From Cryptomeria japonica (Eukaryota; Streptophyta; Pinopsida; Cupressales; Cupressaceae), in contig NC_081408.1 of the NCBI RefSeq assembly GCF_030272615.1, positions 65,606,546-65,670,545 on the forward strand: 64,000 nucleotides of DNA, in the 5' to 3' direction. Shown here piece after piece: positions 24,589 to 34,710 of this stretch. Every line of letters starts with the position of its first letter. The stretch's first letter is position 1. The notes under the pieces are model-generated. The model saw only the letters and a program-made list of their open reading frames with translations, searched no databases and had not been told where the DNA came from. Position numbers and translations under genes: made by a program.

Positions 24589-24795
24589 GCTGGCTCTGAC
24601 TGGGGACAAGGACCGTAAGGGATGATGAAGGAACCCATAATTTTTGGTTTACAACAATTAGTGTATTATTCATTGGGCAACAGAGTCAAAAGGATTGGTG
24701 CACTACTTTACATGGAACAAGGAGGGAGAACCAAGCCAAAAAGGAGAAAGAACAAAACACACACAAACAAAGGGGAACAAAGCCAAAACTCCTAG

Positions 24796-26010
24796 CTAAG
24801 CTATATACAAGATGAAAGGCAGATAAGCTTTTGGATTATATAATTTTAAGTGTTTCCCATTATAAGGAAGGGGCATATGTGTGCCATCTAAGTATGCCAG
24901 ATAGAATGAATTTGTACCACAGACTTGCCTGATTTGAAAAGGTCCTCTCCAAAGTGAATCAAATTTACCATGTAGTCCCTTTGGTTCTCTTCGTTTATCC
25001 CATAATAGGACCAAATCGCCAACTTGAAAATATTTTTCCCTGGCTTCCCTGTCAAACAATTCTTTCACTCGCATTTGATGTTCTCTGATTCTATCCACTA
25101 CTGTTTCTCTCTGTTCTTCCATCTTGGTTAAGTACAATATCCGTTTTTCCAATGCATCTTTAAATTCATAATTTTCGACTACTTGCAACTTAAGAGAAGC
25201 TAATTCCAATGGAATAGGTAATCTAGCTTCTGCACCAAAAACTAATTCAAATGGAGACATCTTGATAGCCCGCTTCTTCGTAGTACGATCAGCCCACAGT
25301 GCTTCATATAGATACTTATGCCACATTCTCTAATTTTTATCGACTAACTTGTGGAGAATAGTGATGATATTCTTATTGCTTGCTTCAGCTTGACCATTTC
25401 CCTGAGGATAATAGTCAGATGCATGTGAAAGTATAACTCCATACTTGTAATAGAAAGCCGATATTTCATAAGAAGAGAAGTTGGTAGCATTATCGGTGAC
25501 GATTTTCTGCGGAACTCCATATCTTACAAGAATGTTTTGTTTGATGAAGTCACAAACTACTTCTGATGTTGTTTATCTAACTGGAGCTGCTTCAACCCAC
25601 TTGGTGAAATAATCAGTGGCTACCAAGATGTGAGTATGACCCGCACTGGAATGAGGATGGATTGGACCGATAAAATCTAGTCTCCACTACTGAAATGGTT
25701 CTTCAATAATCACAGGTTTCAAAGGTAGGGCGGCAAGTTGTACTCTTCCCTTGAATTGTTGACATGCGTCGCATCTCTTTACCCACTCATCCACATCTTT
25801 GAACATTCCAACCCAAGAATAGCAATTTCTCAATATTTTGAAAGTTGTTACTGAAGAAGAAAAATGCCCTCCATAGGCTTCATTATGAAAGAACTAAAGG
25901 AGCTTCTTTCTTTGTTCTTTGTCTACACACCTGAGAAATGTGCCATCTATTCCTTTTTTATAAAGAACATCACCCCAAATAATATATCTAGCAGCCTTCA
26001 ACTTGATAGT
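24796..26010 (-). pseudogene. Element B integrase (few stops)
   Basis: Integrase inserts the cDNA into host DNA. On the minus strand, in order: an HHCC zinc finger (HNEAYGGH then CDAC, about 25770-25890); a catalytic core with D in LDFIGP, D in VTDNAT and E in GNGQAEASN (DDE); then a 176-codon open C-terminal part (24796-25326) with PFELVFGAEARLP and a VGDLVLLWDKR-type strand region. Stops occur near 25880, 25690, 25570 and 25330. The C-terminal part ends 207 bp before the LTR. No chromodomain is visible, as expected for Tat. Confidence 0.88.
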
Positions 26011-26764
26011 TCATTTCTCCCTAAGGGTTAGATGAGCAGGACATTCTCCGTATGTGAGAAAATGTGCTATGTTGGAAAACCACTCATCTGTGGTGCTAAC
26101 AAATAAAACAAAAGGTAGTTCAGACTCTTGAGCAACATTCCCATTAGAATTATTCTCAGCTATTAGCTTACACAACCCATGCTCGCGAACAAGCTTGGTT
26201 GGTTTGATATCGATATCATACTCTTGAACTTTTGCAATCCAAGAGGCTCGCTTGCTCATACCAATTTCTTGTTGTGTGAGTATGGTCTTTACTGCAGTAT
26301 CTAGGACATACACTATAGAATGAGAATTTAGAATATAAAAGCGAAATTTCTTCATAGCCTTGACCACTACATAAGCTTGCTTTTCAACTGGAGAATACTT
26401 CAATTCATGCTTTTTCAGTGGAATACTCATAAAAGAAATCGGTGCCTCAATGTTTTCATTATGATGTTGGGTCAATATTGCAGATAATGTAGTGTCAGAA
26501 GCATAAAAAATATACATTGAAATCTTTGGAGAAATCTAGATAAACCAATGTAGGTGCATCCGCAATGGCTGAGTTGATCTGATTGAAAGCCCTTTTTCCT
26601 TCCTCTGACCATTTGAATGTGACATTATCTCTCATCATGTCAACAATGGATTTTGTAATTTCTGAGAAATTAGGAATGAACTTTCTTATAAAATTAATCT
26701 GGCCAAAGAAAGAGCGAACACCAGGCTTACTGGAAGGTAACGGTAACTGCTGAATGGCTTTGAC
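26011..26764 (-). pseudogene. Element B RT connection and gRNase H
   Basis: The segment after the RT palm (QINFIRKFIPNF-like tract, about 26670) leads into the Ty3-type RNase H: ASDTTLSAILTQ, ISFMSIPLKKHELKYSPVEKQA and FRFYIL in a 168-codon open frame (26011-26517). A stop at 26765 (TGA, CGA being the likely ancestor) separates it from the RT frame and a frame change occurs near 26520. It degrades the RNA strand of the RNA-DNA hybrid. Confidence 0.87.
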
Positions 26765-28099
26765 TCACTCTGGATCAATATGAATACCTTCTTTTGAAAC
26801 AATGTGACCTAATAATTTCCCTTCTATCACTCCAAAAATGGATTTCTTTGGGTTCAATGAAATACCTTGTTGCCTGCAATGTTGTAGTACACACTCCAAA
26901 TGATAAGCATGTTCTTCACGTTTCTTGGAGAAAACAGTTAAGTCATCTAGGTATACAACAATAATTTTATTTCTTAAGTCACCAAAAGAAAGATCCATTG
27001 CATGTTGAAAGGTGGCACCAACATTAATCAAACCGAAAGGCATACGGTTATAGGCAAATGTTCCCCACGGAGTAGTGAAAGTTGTCTTATGTTGATCATC
27101 TTGTTCTACACTGATTTGATTATATCCAGAAAAACCATCAAGCATCGACATCATCTCCAAACTAGAGATAGTTTGAAGGAGATGGTCCATTACTGGTAAG
27201 GGATAGTTGTCTTTAAGAGATGCTTGATTGAGATTGTGAAAATCAACACAAATTCTTATCTCACCATTCTTCTTTCTAACAGGCACTATGTTTGCAACCC
27301 ATTTGGAATGATGGATTGGGTAAATGATTTTAGCCTTTAACATTTTATCTACTTCCGCAAAGATTGCATCTACTACCCTTGGATTGAATTGCCTTTGTTT
27401 TTGCCTGAATGGGGGTGAATCAGGCTTAAGAGGAATATGATGCTTAAATTCTCCATTCATGAACACTTTGAGATCATCATAGCACCATGCGAATACATCA
27501 ATATAGCTATTCAACAAATCAATGATGACTTTTCTTTCCTTATGGGACAAGCATTTTCCAATTAAAACAATCTTGGGATCATTTTCAAAACCAATATTTA
27601 CTTTTTCTGTATCTGGAGAACTTGAGGGCTTCTTTTTATCATTTTTTACAAACTGATCATTCTTATCAAAGAGACTCTCAAGAGTGACTAATCCCTTAGG
27701 AATAGTATTTCCCTTTAGTTGCAAAATCTCCGATTCTTTATCTTCTTCTTTTATATTTTGTTGGCTTGTCAAAGAATGATTACCATCAAAGGATGAATTT
27801 GAGAAGGTTCCGGTGCCCTCCAAAAATGAGATGATATGTTTATCATCATCAAAAACTTGCCAATTTTGATTATTATCTAGCACACTAGGTCGGTAGATCA
27901 TTTCTACTATATACACATCTTTTTCAAACTCAGGATGGGGCAATAATAAAGAGGCTGAAACAGCAAGAGAATCTGCCATTGTATTTTGTTCTCTTGGGAT
28001 GGCTTGTATGGAGAAAGCATCAAAACTTTCAATCTCATCCCATACTTTGTTTCGATAAGACTTGAGCCTTTTATTTTTGGTCTGATATTGACTCCTCAC
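26765..28099 (-). pseudogene. Element B plant-type RNase H end plus reverse transcriptase
   Basis: It is an open frame of 444 codons. The first 60 residues finish the second RNase H (AIPREQNTMADSLAV). RT follows with RICVDFHNLN, LDGFSGYNQI, MPFGLINVGATFQ and the catalytic box VVYLDD (YLDD). It lies in the same frame as 28100-29257, separated by one TAG. It copies genomic RNA into cDNA in the particle. What is unusual is that a plant-type RNase H precedes RT instead of following gRNase H. The enzyme motifs themselves look intact. Confidence 0.92.
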
Positions 28100-29257
28100 C
28101 TAGTTGACAACTAGTTCAGCATCTCCCATAACTTGTAACTTCTTGATTCCTTTTTCTTTGGTAAATTCCAAACCTAGAAGAAGAGCTTCATACTCTGCCA
28201 TGTTATTGGTAGTATCAAATGCGAGCTTGTAGGCTTTAGGAAAATTTTCCCCTTGAGGAGATATCAACACCACACTAGCACTTGAATCGGAAGATGAAGA
28301 ACTTCCATCAAATTGCATTACCCAAAGTTCTACAGATATGTCAGAAGCCAGAATTTCAGGAACATTCTCATTCTTCGATGACATCATATATGTACCTGGG
28401 CCCATCTCAACATATAATATTTCAGCCCTTGGATCATCAGATTTGAGAACTGTGTATTTGGCTTTGGGTTCTGGGTCCAATCTAACTTTCTTGTTGCCAA
28501 GAGGTATCAAGGCATGTGACCAATCTAGTTGAAACTCTCCACCCAAATATTTACAGAAACTACTGCTTAAGAGAATACCATAGCTGGCCGGAATATCAGA
28601 AACCAAGATGTTAAGTTTCAACTTCTTTTGAGGATGAGCAGCTAAAACAACTTGAGCATCCTTAATTTGTCTGACCAAGGGTACTTGCTTTGATTCCATT
28701 GAGAACACTTTACCAGTAGGTTTATTTAAAGATAGGCCTAGTGCATGAGGAACTTTGGAAGGCATTACATTATCAGATGCACCAAAATCTATAATATAGT
28801 TACTCAACTTACAACCTGCAATGTATAAGGAAATATAGAAAGGATCTAGCTTATTAGAAAAGGAAGTAGCAACAAGAGATGATTCTCTTTTAATAGACTC
28901 ATCTTGCTCATCATCATCAAAACTCTCACTTGATTCTTGACATACGTTTGAGTGAGGTTTCTTGTAATCCTTTTTGATACAATGCACCAATTTATCCAAT
29001 TGTTGTGGATTCTTCTTAAGATACTCAAATTGAGAAATTTGCACCTTAGTCTTTTTACAATATTCAATGAAATCAAAAGAATCTTCAAAAGAGGAATTAC
29101 CATGTTCAACTTCTTTTTCAGCTTTTCTTGATGATCCTAGTTCTTCTTTACTTTGGTTCCTGGAAAGAATTTGCTTAGGAACCTCATCCACCTCTTTATC
29201 TTTTGTAGCTAACTTAGCTTTCTCCCCGAGCTTTTGGCACCAATTCTTTGTAAACAC
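28100..29257 (-). pseudogene. Element B protease and plant-type RNase H
   Basis: It is an open frame of 385 codons. The first 115 residues are acidic linker. The retropepsin region follows (about residues 145-270) with the active-site box read as IIDFGAS: phenylalanine replaces the usual S/T of D-S/T-G, probably by one base change. From about residue 315 a plant/archaeal-type RNase H begins: MQFDGSSS (catalytic D), NMAEYEALLLGLEF (E) and GDAELVVN (D). It ends at a TAG and continues in frame into 26765-28099. The upstream edge is the AACAC duplication of element C. Before that insertion it read through from gag in the same frame. Confidence 0.9.
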
Positions 29258-30541
29258 TGTAAAGCGAAAAATCGAACCCTAGTTGCTCTCCCCTCTTCCA
29301 ACTCCAAGGAGAGAGAAGGGAGGTTACTAGGATTGACGGTTTTCACTTAGGGGAGACTTTACATTCAAAAGAGGGGTTGAAACCCACAAGATCCAATCCC
29401 ACACAATGCAAGATTGGATTCTAAATGAGTTTCAAGGGTTAAGACAGCAAGGCTACCCTCTTTTGTAAAGAATGTAGATAGAAGGATCAAGCTAGGAATG
29501 CATAGAAAGTGAGAAAGATTCACTTATAAAAAGAGATAGGCATATAGGATGAAGCTGCGGACCTGGAATTAGCAGTAAAATGTTGAGACGGCGTTGTCCT
29601 ACAAATTTGAGCGAAAGTTGACAGGACGATGGCGCCCGGCGTGCACACGGTCCTCCGAAAAATCCGCGAAACGAAGGGGGATCTATTCATCTCTGCACAA
29701 GGATTCCAGATCTTCAATTACAGCCGCGTACCTGCAACCTAGACACAAAAAAGAGAAGATGATTGGGGTGTTAGGGATCAGGGGTTTTCCCTTAGGTCAA
29801 ACCCCGGTTTTGGAATTAACCAAGAATTGAGAAATGTTGTAAATGTCAATGTTTGTAATGTAAAACAAGTACTAGTACCTTGTTGTAAGAATGTTTGTAT
29901 TCTTACATGCGAAGGTGTAGATGTTGTTGTATGTTGTATGTTGTATGTTGTATGTGGTAAGTGATATGTGATCTCCTCTTCAATGGTTGAATCCTTGTCT
30001 TTGAATGCAACACTTAGCCTTGAATGGAGACTTAGAATGATCAATTGCTTGAAGGAATGCTTGAATGCTTGAATGCTTGAGTGTTTGAGTGCGTCTTGTA
30101 CACATATGTCCTTCCTCTTTTCATCTACCAAAATGGGAGAGGAAAATTAGTTTATATACTTGCCAATTAGGGTTGATAGACTGATTTTCCCGACCTTAGG
30201 CCGACCAGGAAAGATTATTATCCAAATTGCAAACTAAAAGACCTAAAGCCCCATAAGAGACTGGGCCCAAAATAGGGCCAGGGACCAGGGCGCTGGGCGC
30301 CATGGTCCTGGGGGACCAGGGCACTGGGTGCCCTGGTCCTGAAGGACCAGGGCACTGGGCGCTCTGGTCCCACCTCCCGGGACAGCAGGGTGCAAGGAGG
30401 ATCAGGCCAGGGTGCAAGAAAATGCAGTTTTTGATGTCATGGACAAGTTTCGGGGTCTCCATTCAGGTTCCGTGTTGCATCACCATCATGAAGACCGAAA
30501 TGCAGTCGAAATTGCAAGTGTCACAATTTTAGGATGCTACA
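29258..30541 (-). repeat. Element C 3' LTR (1284 bp)
   Basis: It pairs with 35881-37118. It contains the tgtatgttgtatgttg microsatellite near 29930, a gaatgcttgaatgcttgaat run near 30060 and a GC-rich array of about three 31-bp hairpin units near 30275-30375. Confidence 0.93.
30275..30375. repeat. GC-rich hairpin array in the element C 3' LTR
   Basis: About three units of roughly 31 bp each open with ggaccagggc and close with tggtcc, so each can fold on itself. The other LTR (about 36900-36970) carries a contracted version, so the array changes length. Confidence 0.8.
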
Positions 30542-30560
30542 TTTAGCCCCCACTTTAGCG
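30542..30560 (-). other. Element C polypurine tract
   Basis: The minus strand reads aaagtgggggctaaa directly before the 3' LTR TG. This is the expected position and composition for the plus-strand primer. Confidence 0.75.
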
Positions 30561-31318
30561 GGAGTATAAGCATATGCTCATACTTCCGGTAAAGTACAAG
30601 GAAACAACATTGAAAGACTTTCACCATGTCAAGGAGGCAAGACACACCAAGCCCCCAGTGGACTAAGGATCTTACAAATTTGATTGACAAAGTAAAAGGG
30701 AAGATCATGAGGGAGAACCATGACTGTCAGTAGTAAGGTTCCCTCACTATGAGTCATGTAAGAAAAATACCAAAAATTTTCAAGGCAAAGCTAAGTTCGC
30801 CAAGAAATTTTCAAGTATCCTGAAGGGATAGATAGGGTGTATGCCCCCCTATGTTAAAGCGATCGCACACACCTCAATGGGGGTGATTGATTTAAGGTAG
30901 TGATACATATAGGAAATGAGAAGGGAAAGGAGCACGTTATCACAAAGATTTAGCCCCCAAGTGTGAGATAAACCCAAGGATAATAGATACAAAACACAAA
31001 GCACGAGGTGACTTCGCTTTCCTCGGGGTCAGTATGCTGTATGATAATTCATGTATATCATATGTATGTATGCATAATTGTTCTTCATTCCCAAATCAAG
31101 GAAGGTCACCTAGAAGAAGGGAACACATGTGTCTTTTGAGTCAACATGAGAGAGACCAAAAGAGATGTCAATGCTTTGCATCATCCTCAAGTAGACAACA
31201 CTAAGGACAACAAATAGAAGAATGAGAATAACACATAGAAGAAGTAACAAAAGAGAGGAGGAGAGAGTCTGCTATGTTAATGTAACTAGTCTAGCACGTC
31301 ATCTACCCCCCGATCTTG
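30561..31318. other. Element C 3' untranslated interior
   Basis: There is no recognisable coding region between the stop of the gag-like ORF and the polypurine tract. This is where pol would be expected in an autonomous element. Confidence 0.6.
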
Positions 31319-33754
31319 CTAATCAATGTTTCGGGAAGGTAGGGAACATGCTAGAGGAAGAACATCCAACACAGCAAATGGAGCTATCACAAGATCCAAA
31401 CAAGGGCTATGTTCATATTCCAAGCCACGTTGTTCTTGTCTAGGAGCTAGGATAAGTGCTTTAGAAAATTTGTTAGAGAGATGGTTATCAATATCAACAA
31501 GTTCATATTCACTATCAGAAGCGAGAGAAGTAACATTTTCATCATGAATAACATTTTCATCTATATCATCATCAAGATTTATAAAAATGGGATCTTTAAC
31601 TTGCACAGGATCAAGATCATCATGTATCTTATGTTTAGGAGATTTTGGAGAAAATGGAATAATGCTTGTTGAAGGTGTTTTTGGAGATTGTAGAGTTTGA
31701 GAAGCAGCTGCCTGAGCTCTAAGACGACGCTTTCGTCGGTGTTCACGTGCAGAACGATTTCGTCTAGTCTTAGTAGGAAGTGGAGAAGTTTGAGGAGGAG
31801 GAATATTCTCATCCTTATCAATTGGGTGTTTAGGTTGTGGTCTCTTAGGCTGGATAATAGGAGAAGAAGAAGGTCTCTTCTCTCCATAAGAAGAAGGAGA
31901 AGGAACTGCTCCATATAAAGGAGAAATATTTGGTTTAGGAAGGAGACCAAGTCCATCATGACGAGGGGGTATAGGTCTGCTTTTAGAAAGTTTATTAGGC
32001 ATAGACATAGTCACATCCATAGGAATGGGTTGGGAATCTTCTTGAGGAAAGATATTAGTTTTATCTTTCAAAGGAAGAACTTCCTTCTCAAGAATGATAG
32101 GAATATCAAGTTTGGGTGTTCTAGGTTCACTTAGAGATAGGATCATATCTGTTTTCCACTTTTGATAAGATTTGAAAAGATGATCACTTCGCAGAGGAAG
32201 AGATTGGAATTGTTTAGGCCAAAAGTAATCAATAGGAACGCTAGAAGTTCTTTCAGCTGGTTTAAAGAGACTATGATTGACAGTAACAACTTCACCATTA
32301 TGGGGAAATTTCAAACATTTATGAATAGGAGAAGCAATAGCTTTCATGGAAGATAGCCAAGGATAGCCTAGCTTCACACGAAATTGTTCGGATGAAGGAA
32401 TAATAGAAAAGTTCACATCAAGGGATTTGTTATGGACCTCAATAGGTAATGTAATAGAACCAATTGTAGGAGAAGAAAATGCATCAAATAATTTCACAAT
32501 CACATCTATTTTGTCATAGACCACTTGATTCAATTGCAAAGTAAAAAGAAATTCTTCAGTAATAACATTAACCATGCACGAAGGATCAACAAGCACTCCA
32601 CGGCAAGGTGTATTATTGACTTTTGCAACTATGTATAAAGGACCATCAGGTGCCCTGATAGTTTCACTAGAATCAAATGTGATGGAAGGTTCTTTAGGGT
32701 TTTCTTGTTGCTCTACAAAGTTAATCACATTCGGAGTCATAGACACAAGACCATCAAATGAGAAAGAGGAATCATTAGTCTCAATCGCATTAGAGGTATG
32801 AGAAGGTAATGGATCAGTAAAAATCTTAAGATTTTGGTTAGGAGGAGCTACAGATGTGTTGCCTTTATCATTCACTCCCGTAACAGAGATAGTATTATTA
32901 TCAATCAAGTCTTGAATTTTACCCTTTAAAGCAAAACATTTTTCAGTATCATGCCCAGGTTGACGATGAAATTGACAAAAAGATTTGTTATCAAAATAGG
33001 GTGAATTAATCTTTGCAGGATCTATTTGCCTTATAGGAGGAAGAGTAAGCACATTTTGTTCCAATAGCTTATTCATAATACTATGCAATGATTCATTCAA
33101 AGGAGTATACTTTCTTTCTTTCTTGAAAAACTTAGAAATAGGAGGCACACCTGATGCTGCATTCACATTGTTGTTGATGATGTTTTCATTGAATTTGATG
33201 GAATCTCTGTTCGGTTTAAACTTTCCAAATGGTTGTTGACTGCTATCACCCTTATCACTCGGAGCCATAGGACTTGCTTGTTCCATTTGACTCACAGTCA
33301 GTTGATAATTGTGAAGAGTTGCACACAACTGTTGGAAAGAAGTAAACTCAAAAAATAGAAGTTTGTCTCGAATATCTTTTTGTAAATTAGAAATAAAGAT
33401 TCTTTGAATATCATTGTCAGGCACTAGAAAAGAAATTTGAGCATACAAATGCTTATATCTACTAATGAAATCAGTCACTTTTTCTTTAACACCTTGTTTA
33501 CAATGCATTAAATCAATGAAAGTAACTTTAGGACTTATATTGTTTTTAAATTGTTGAATGAAAGCATTTTCAAGTTGTTCGAAAGAAGTAATAGAATAAG
33601 AAGGCAACGAGCAATACCATTGTAGGGCTTTGTCTCTTAATGTTCTAGTAAACAGTTTTGCAAGCAACCTTTGGTCATAAGCAAAATCGGTACATATTGT
33701 TTGAAAAGTCTTAACATGTGTTAGAGGATCTCCTTTACCATTATAAAGCTCCAA
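31319..33754 (-). CDS. Element C gag-like protein with protease-like domain, 811 codons, open
   Basis: Residues 1-145 are a Retrotrans_gag-type region (YNGKGDPLTHVKTF, ALQWYCSLP, FEQLENAFIQQF). Around residue 260 is the Tat-style zinc-binding tract C-x2-H-x4-H-x4-C (CQFHRQPGHDTEKC). Residues 370-490 resemble a retropepsin with LVDPSCMVNVI, where D is kept but the following S/T-G is P-S, so proteolysis is doubtful. A proline- and basic-rich tail (about 600-700, RKRRLRAQAA) and an acidic C-terminus follow. The frame is open for 2.4 kb, unusual among the broken ORFs here. The listed start is only the first ATG. The true protein probably begins in 33721-34710 and shifts by -1 near 33.81 kb. No slippery heptamer is evident, so a one-base mutation is the simplest reading. 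Confidence 0.85.
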   Translation of the reverse strand: MELYNGKGDPLTHVKTFQTICTDFAYDQRLLAKLFTRTLRDKALQWYCSLPSYSITSFEQLENAFIQQFKNNISPKVTFIDLMHCKQGVKEKVTDFISRYKHLYAQISFLVPDNDIQRIFISNLQKDIRDKLLFFEFTSFQQLCATLHNYQLTVSQMEQASPMAPSDKGDSSQQPFGKFKPNRDSIKFNENIINNNVNAASGVPPISKFFKKERKYTPLNESLHSIMNKLLEQNVLTLPPIRQIDPAKINSPYFDNKSFCQFHRQPGHDTEKCFALKGKIQDLIDNNTISVTGVNDKGNTSVAPPNQNLKIFTDPLPSHTSNAIETNDSSFSFDGLVSMTPNVINFVEQQENPKEPSITFDSSETIRAPDGPLYIVAKVNNTPCRGVLVDPSCMVNVITEEFLFTLQLNQVVYDKIDVIVKLFDAFSSPTIGSITLPIEVHNKSLDVNFSIIPSSEQFRVKLGYPWLSSMKAIASPIHKCLKFPHNGEVVTVNHSLFKPAERTSSVPIDYFWPKQFQSLPLRSDHLFKSYQKWKTDMILSLSEPRTPKLDIPIILEKEVLPLKDKTNIFPQEDSQPIPMDVTMSMPNKLSKSRPIPPRHDGLGLLPKPNISPLYGAVPSPSSYGEKRPSSSPIIQPKRPQPKHPIDKDENIPPPQTSPLPTKTRRNRSAREHRRKRRLRAQAAASQTLQSPKTPSTSIIPFSPKSPKHKIHDDLDPVQVKDPIFINLDDDIDENVIHDENVTSLASDSEYELVDIDNHLSNKFSKALILAPRQEQRGLEYEHSPCLDLVIAPFAVLDVLPLACSLPSRNID

Positions 33755-34710
33755 ATGCGGGATTTCAACATGTTTAGGAGGGATAGCTCGAACAATGTCA
33801 AGAGAAAGTGGGCTCGCAAATCAAATGTGGGCACACTAAACTTAGATTGATTCATAGAGGCAATTTGTTGTTGTAAAGAAGAGACAGTTTGTGCAAGATT
33901 GTTAATGGTCACTTCAGTCAAAGAATTCATATTAGATGTGTTAGATTGAGATGGAGGTGTTATGTTATTGAAAGAAGGTAAAGAGTAAGGTGGCGGGACA
34001 CTATGATAGTTAGTCATAGAAGAGGATTGGAAAGGAGGAACACTACAAGGAGGAATGGAATGGTTGAATGAATTGCCCCTTTGCGTCATGTTCATTTGTG
34101 GAGATGTAATAGGGACACTCATTGAAGGAATGAATGAAGAAGTCGGATTGAATGAAGAAAGAGGGTTAATTGAAGAGGAAGGATTGCCCCCATGACTGGT
34201 GATCATAGGTGGAATGTCTTGTATAGAAGTAGCCATTATGTTTGATGTAAAAGTAGGTATGCTAGCAATAGAATTTGTTAAAGGAATAGAATGATTGACT
34301 TGAGTGGGAGGTTGTGTATAACCTAAACTTTCGGCACAACTCTTCATAGGCATCACATTCGAATCCATAATGTGTGCAATACCACGCAAAATATCAATTC
34401 CATTCTTATCACTTTGAAGCATATGTTTTAGACCCTCAATTAAAGGAAGAGCTTGACTATCGGGGTATTCTTGAGACATCCATTGTCGAAAATCGTCAAA
34501 TTGATTATCCAATTTCGAAAGTTGTTCTACAGAAACCTCATGGACAGCTTCTTCATCATTAAGAGGATTAGAGGAATTACCCGTGTCCTCGTTAAAAAGG
34601 CTATTCAAATTAGGTTCCATCTCCTCAGTAATTAAACCTTGGAAAGACTTAATTCTAAGGCTTCGTCTAACGAGAATAGTGTAAGTAGGGCTTATTGTTG
34701 TAAAACTCAT
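33721..34710 (-). CDS. Element C gag N-terminal part, 329 codons
   Basis: It is an open frame with an acidic N-terminus followed by a long Ser/Pro/Asn-rich low-complexity stretch (about 140-290), ending in a short predicted helix (NNLAQTVSSLQQQIASM). It then matches the expected gag leader VPTFD before reading out of phase. The frame of the 811-codon ORF lies at -1 and is open from about 33817, so the two overlap by roughly 90 nt. Together they make one gag of about 1,100 residues. I infer a single-base indel in this copy, though programmed frameshifting cannot be excluded by eye. Confidence 0.75.
   Translation of the reverse strand: MSFTTISPTYTILVRRSLRIKSFQGLITEEMEPNLNSLFNEDTGNSSNPLNDEEAVHEVSVEQLSKLDNQFDDFRQWMSQEYPDSQALPLIEGLKHMLQSDKNGIDILRGIAHIMDSNVMPMKSCAESLGYTQPPTQVNHSIPLTNSIASIPTFTSNIMATSIQDIPPMITSHGGNPSSSINPLSSFNPTSSFIPSMSVPITSPQMNMTQRGNSFNHSIPPCSVPPFQSSSMTNYHSVPPPYSLPSFNNITPPSQSNTSNMNSLTEVTINNLAQTVSSLQQQIASMNQSKFSVPTFDLRAHFLLTLFELSLLNMLKSRIWSFIMVKEIL

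Noticed and set aside
29880-30100. CRISPR-like or satellite array suspicion from regular tgtatgttg and gaatgcttga units
   Set aside because: These are simple microsatellite runs of a few units inside the element C LTR, present in both LTR copies, with no spacer structure.
31579-31959. 126-codon minus frame overlapping the element C gag tail
   Set aside because: It is an alternate frame of the 811-codon ORF and Leu-rich because of its repetitive codons.
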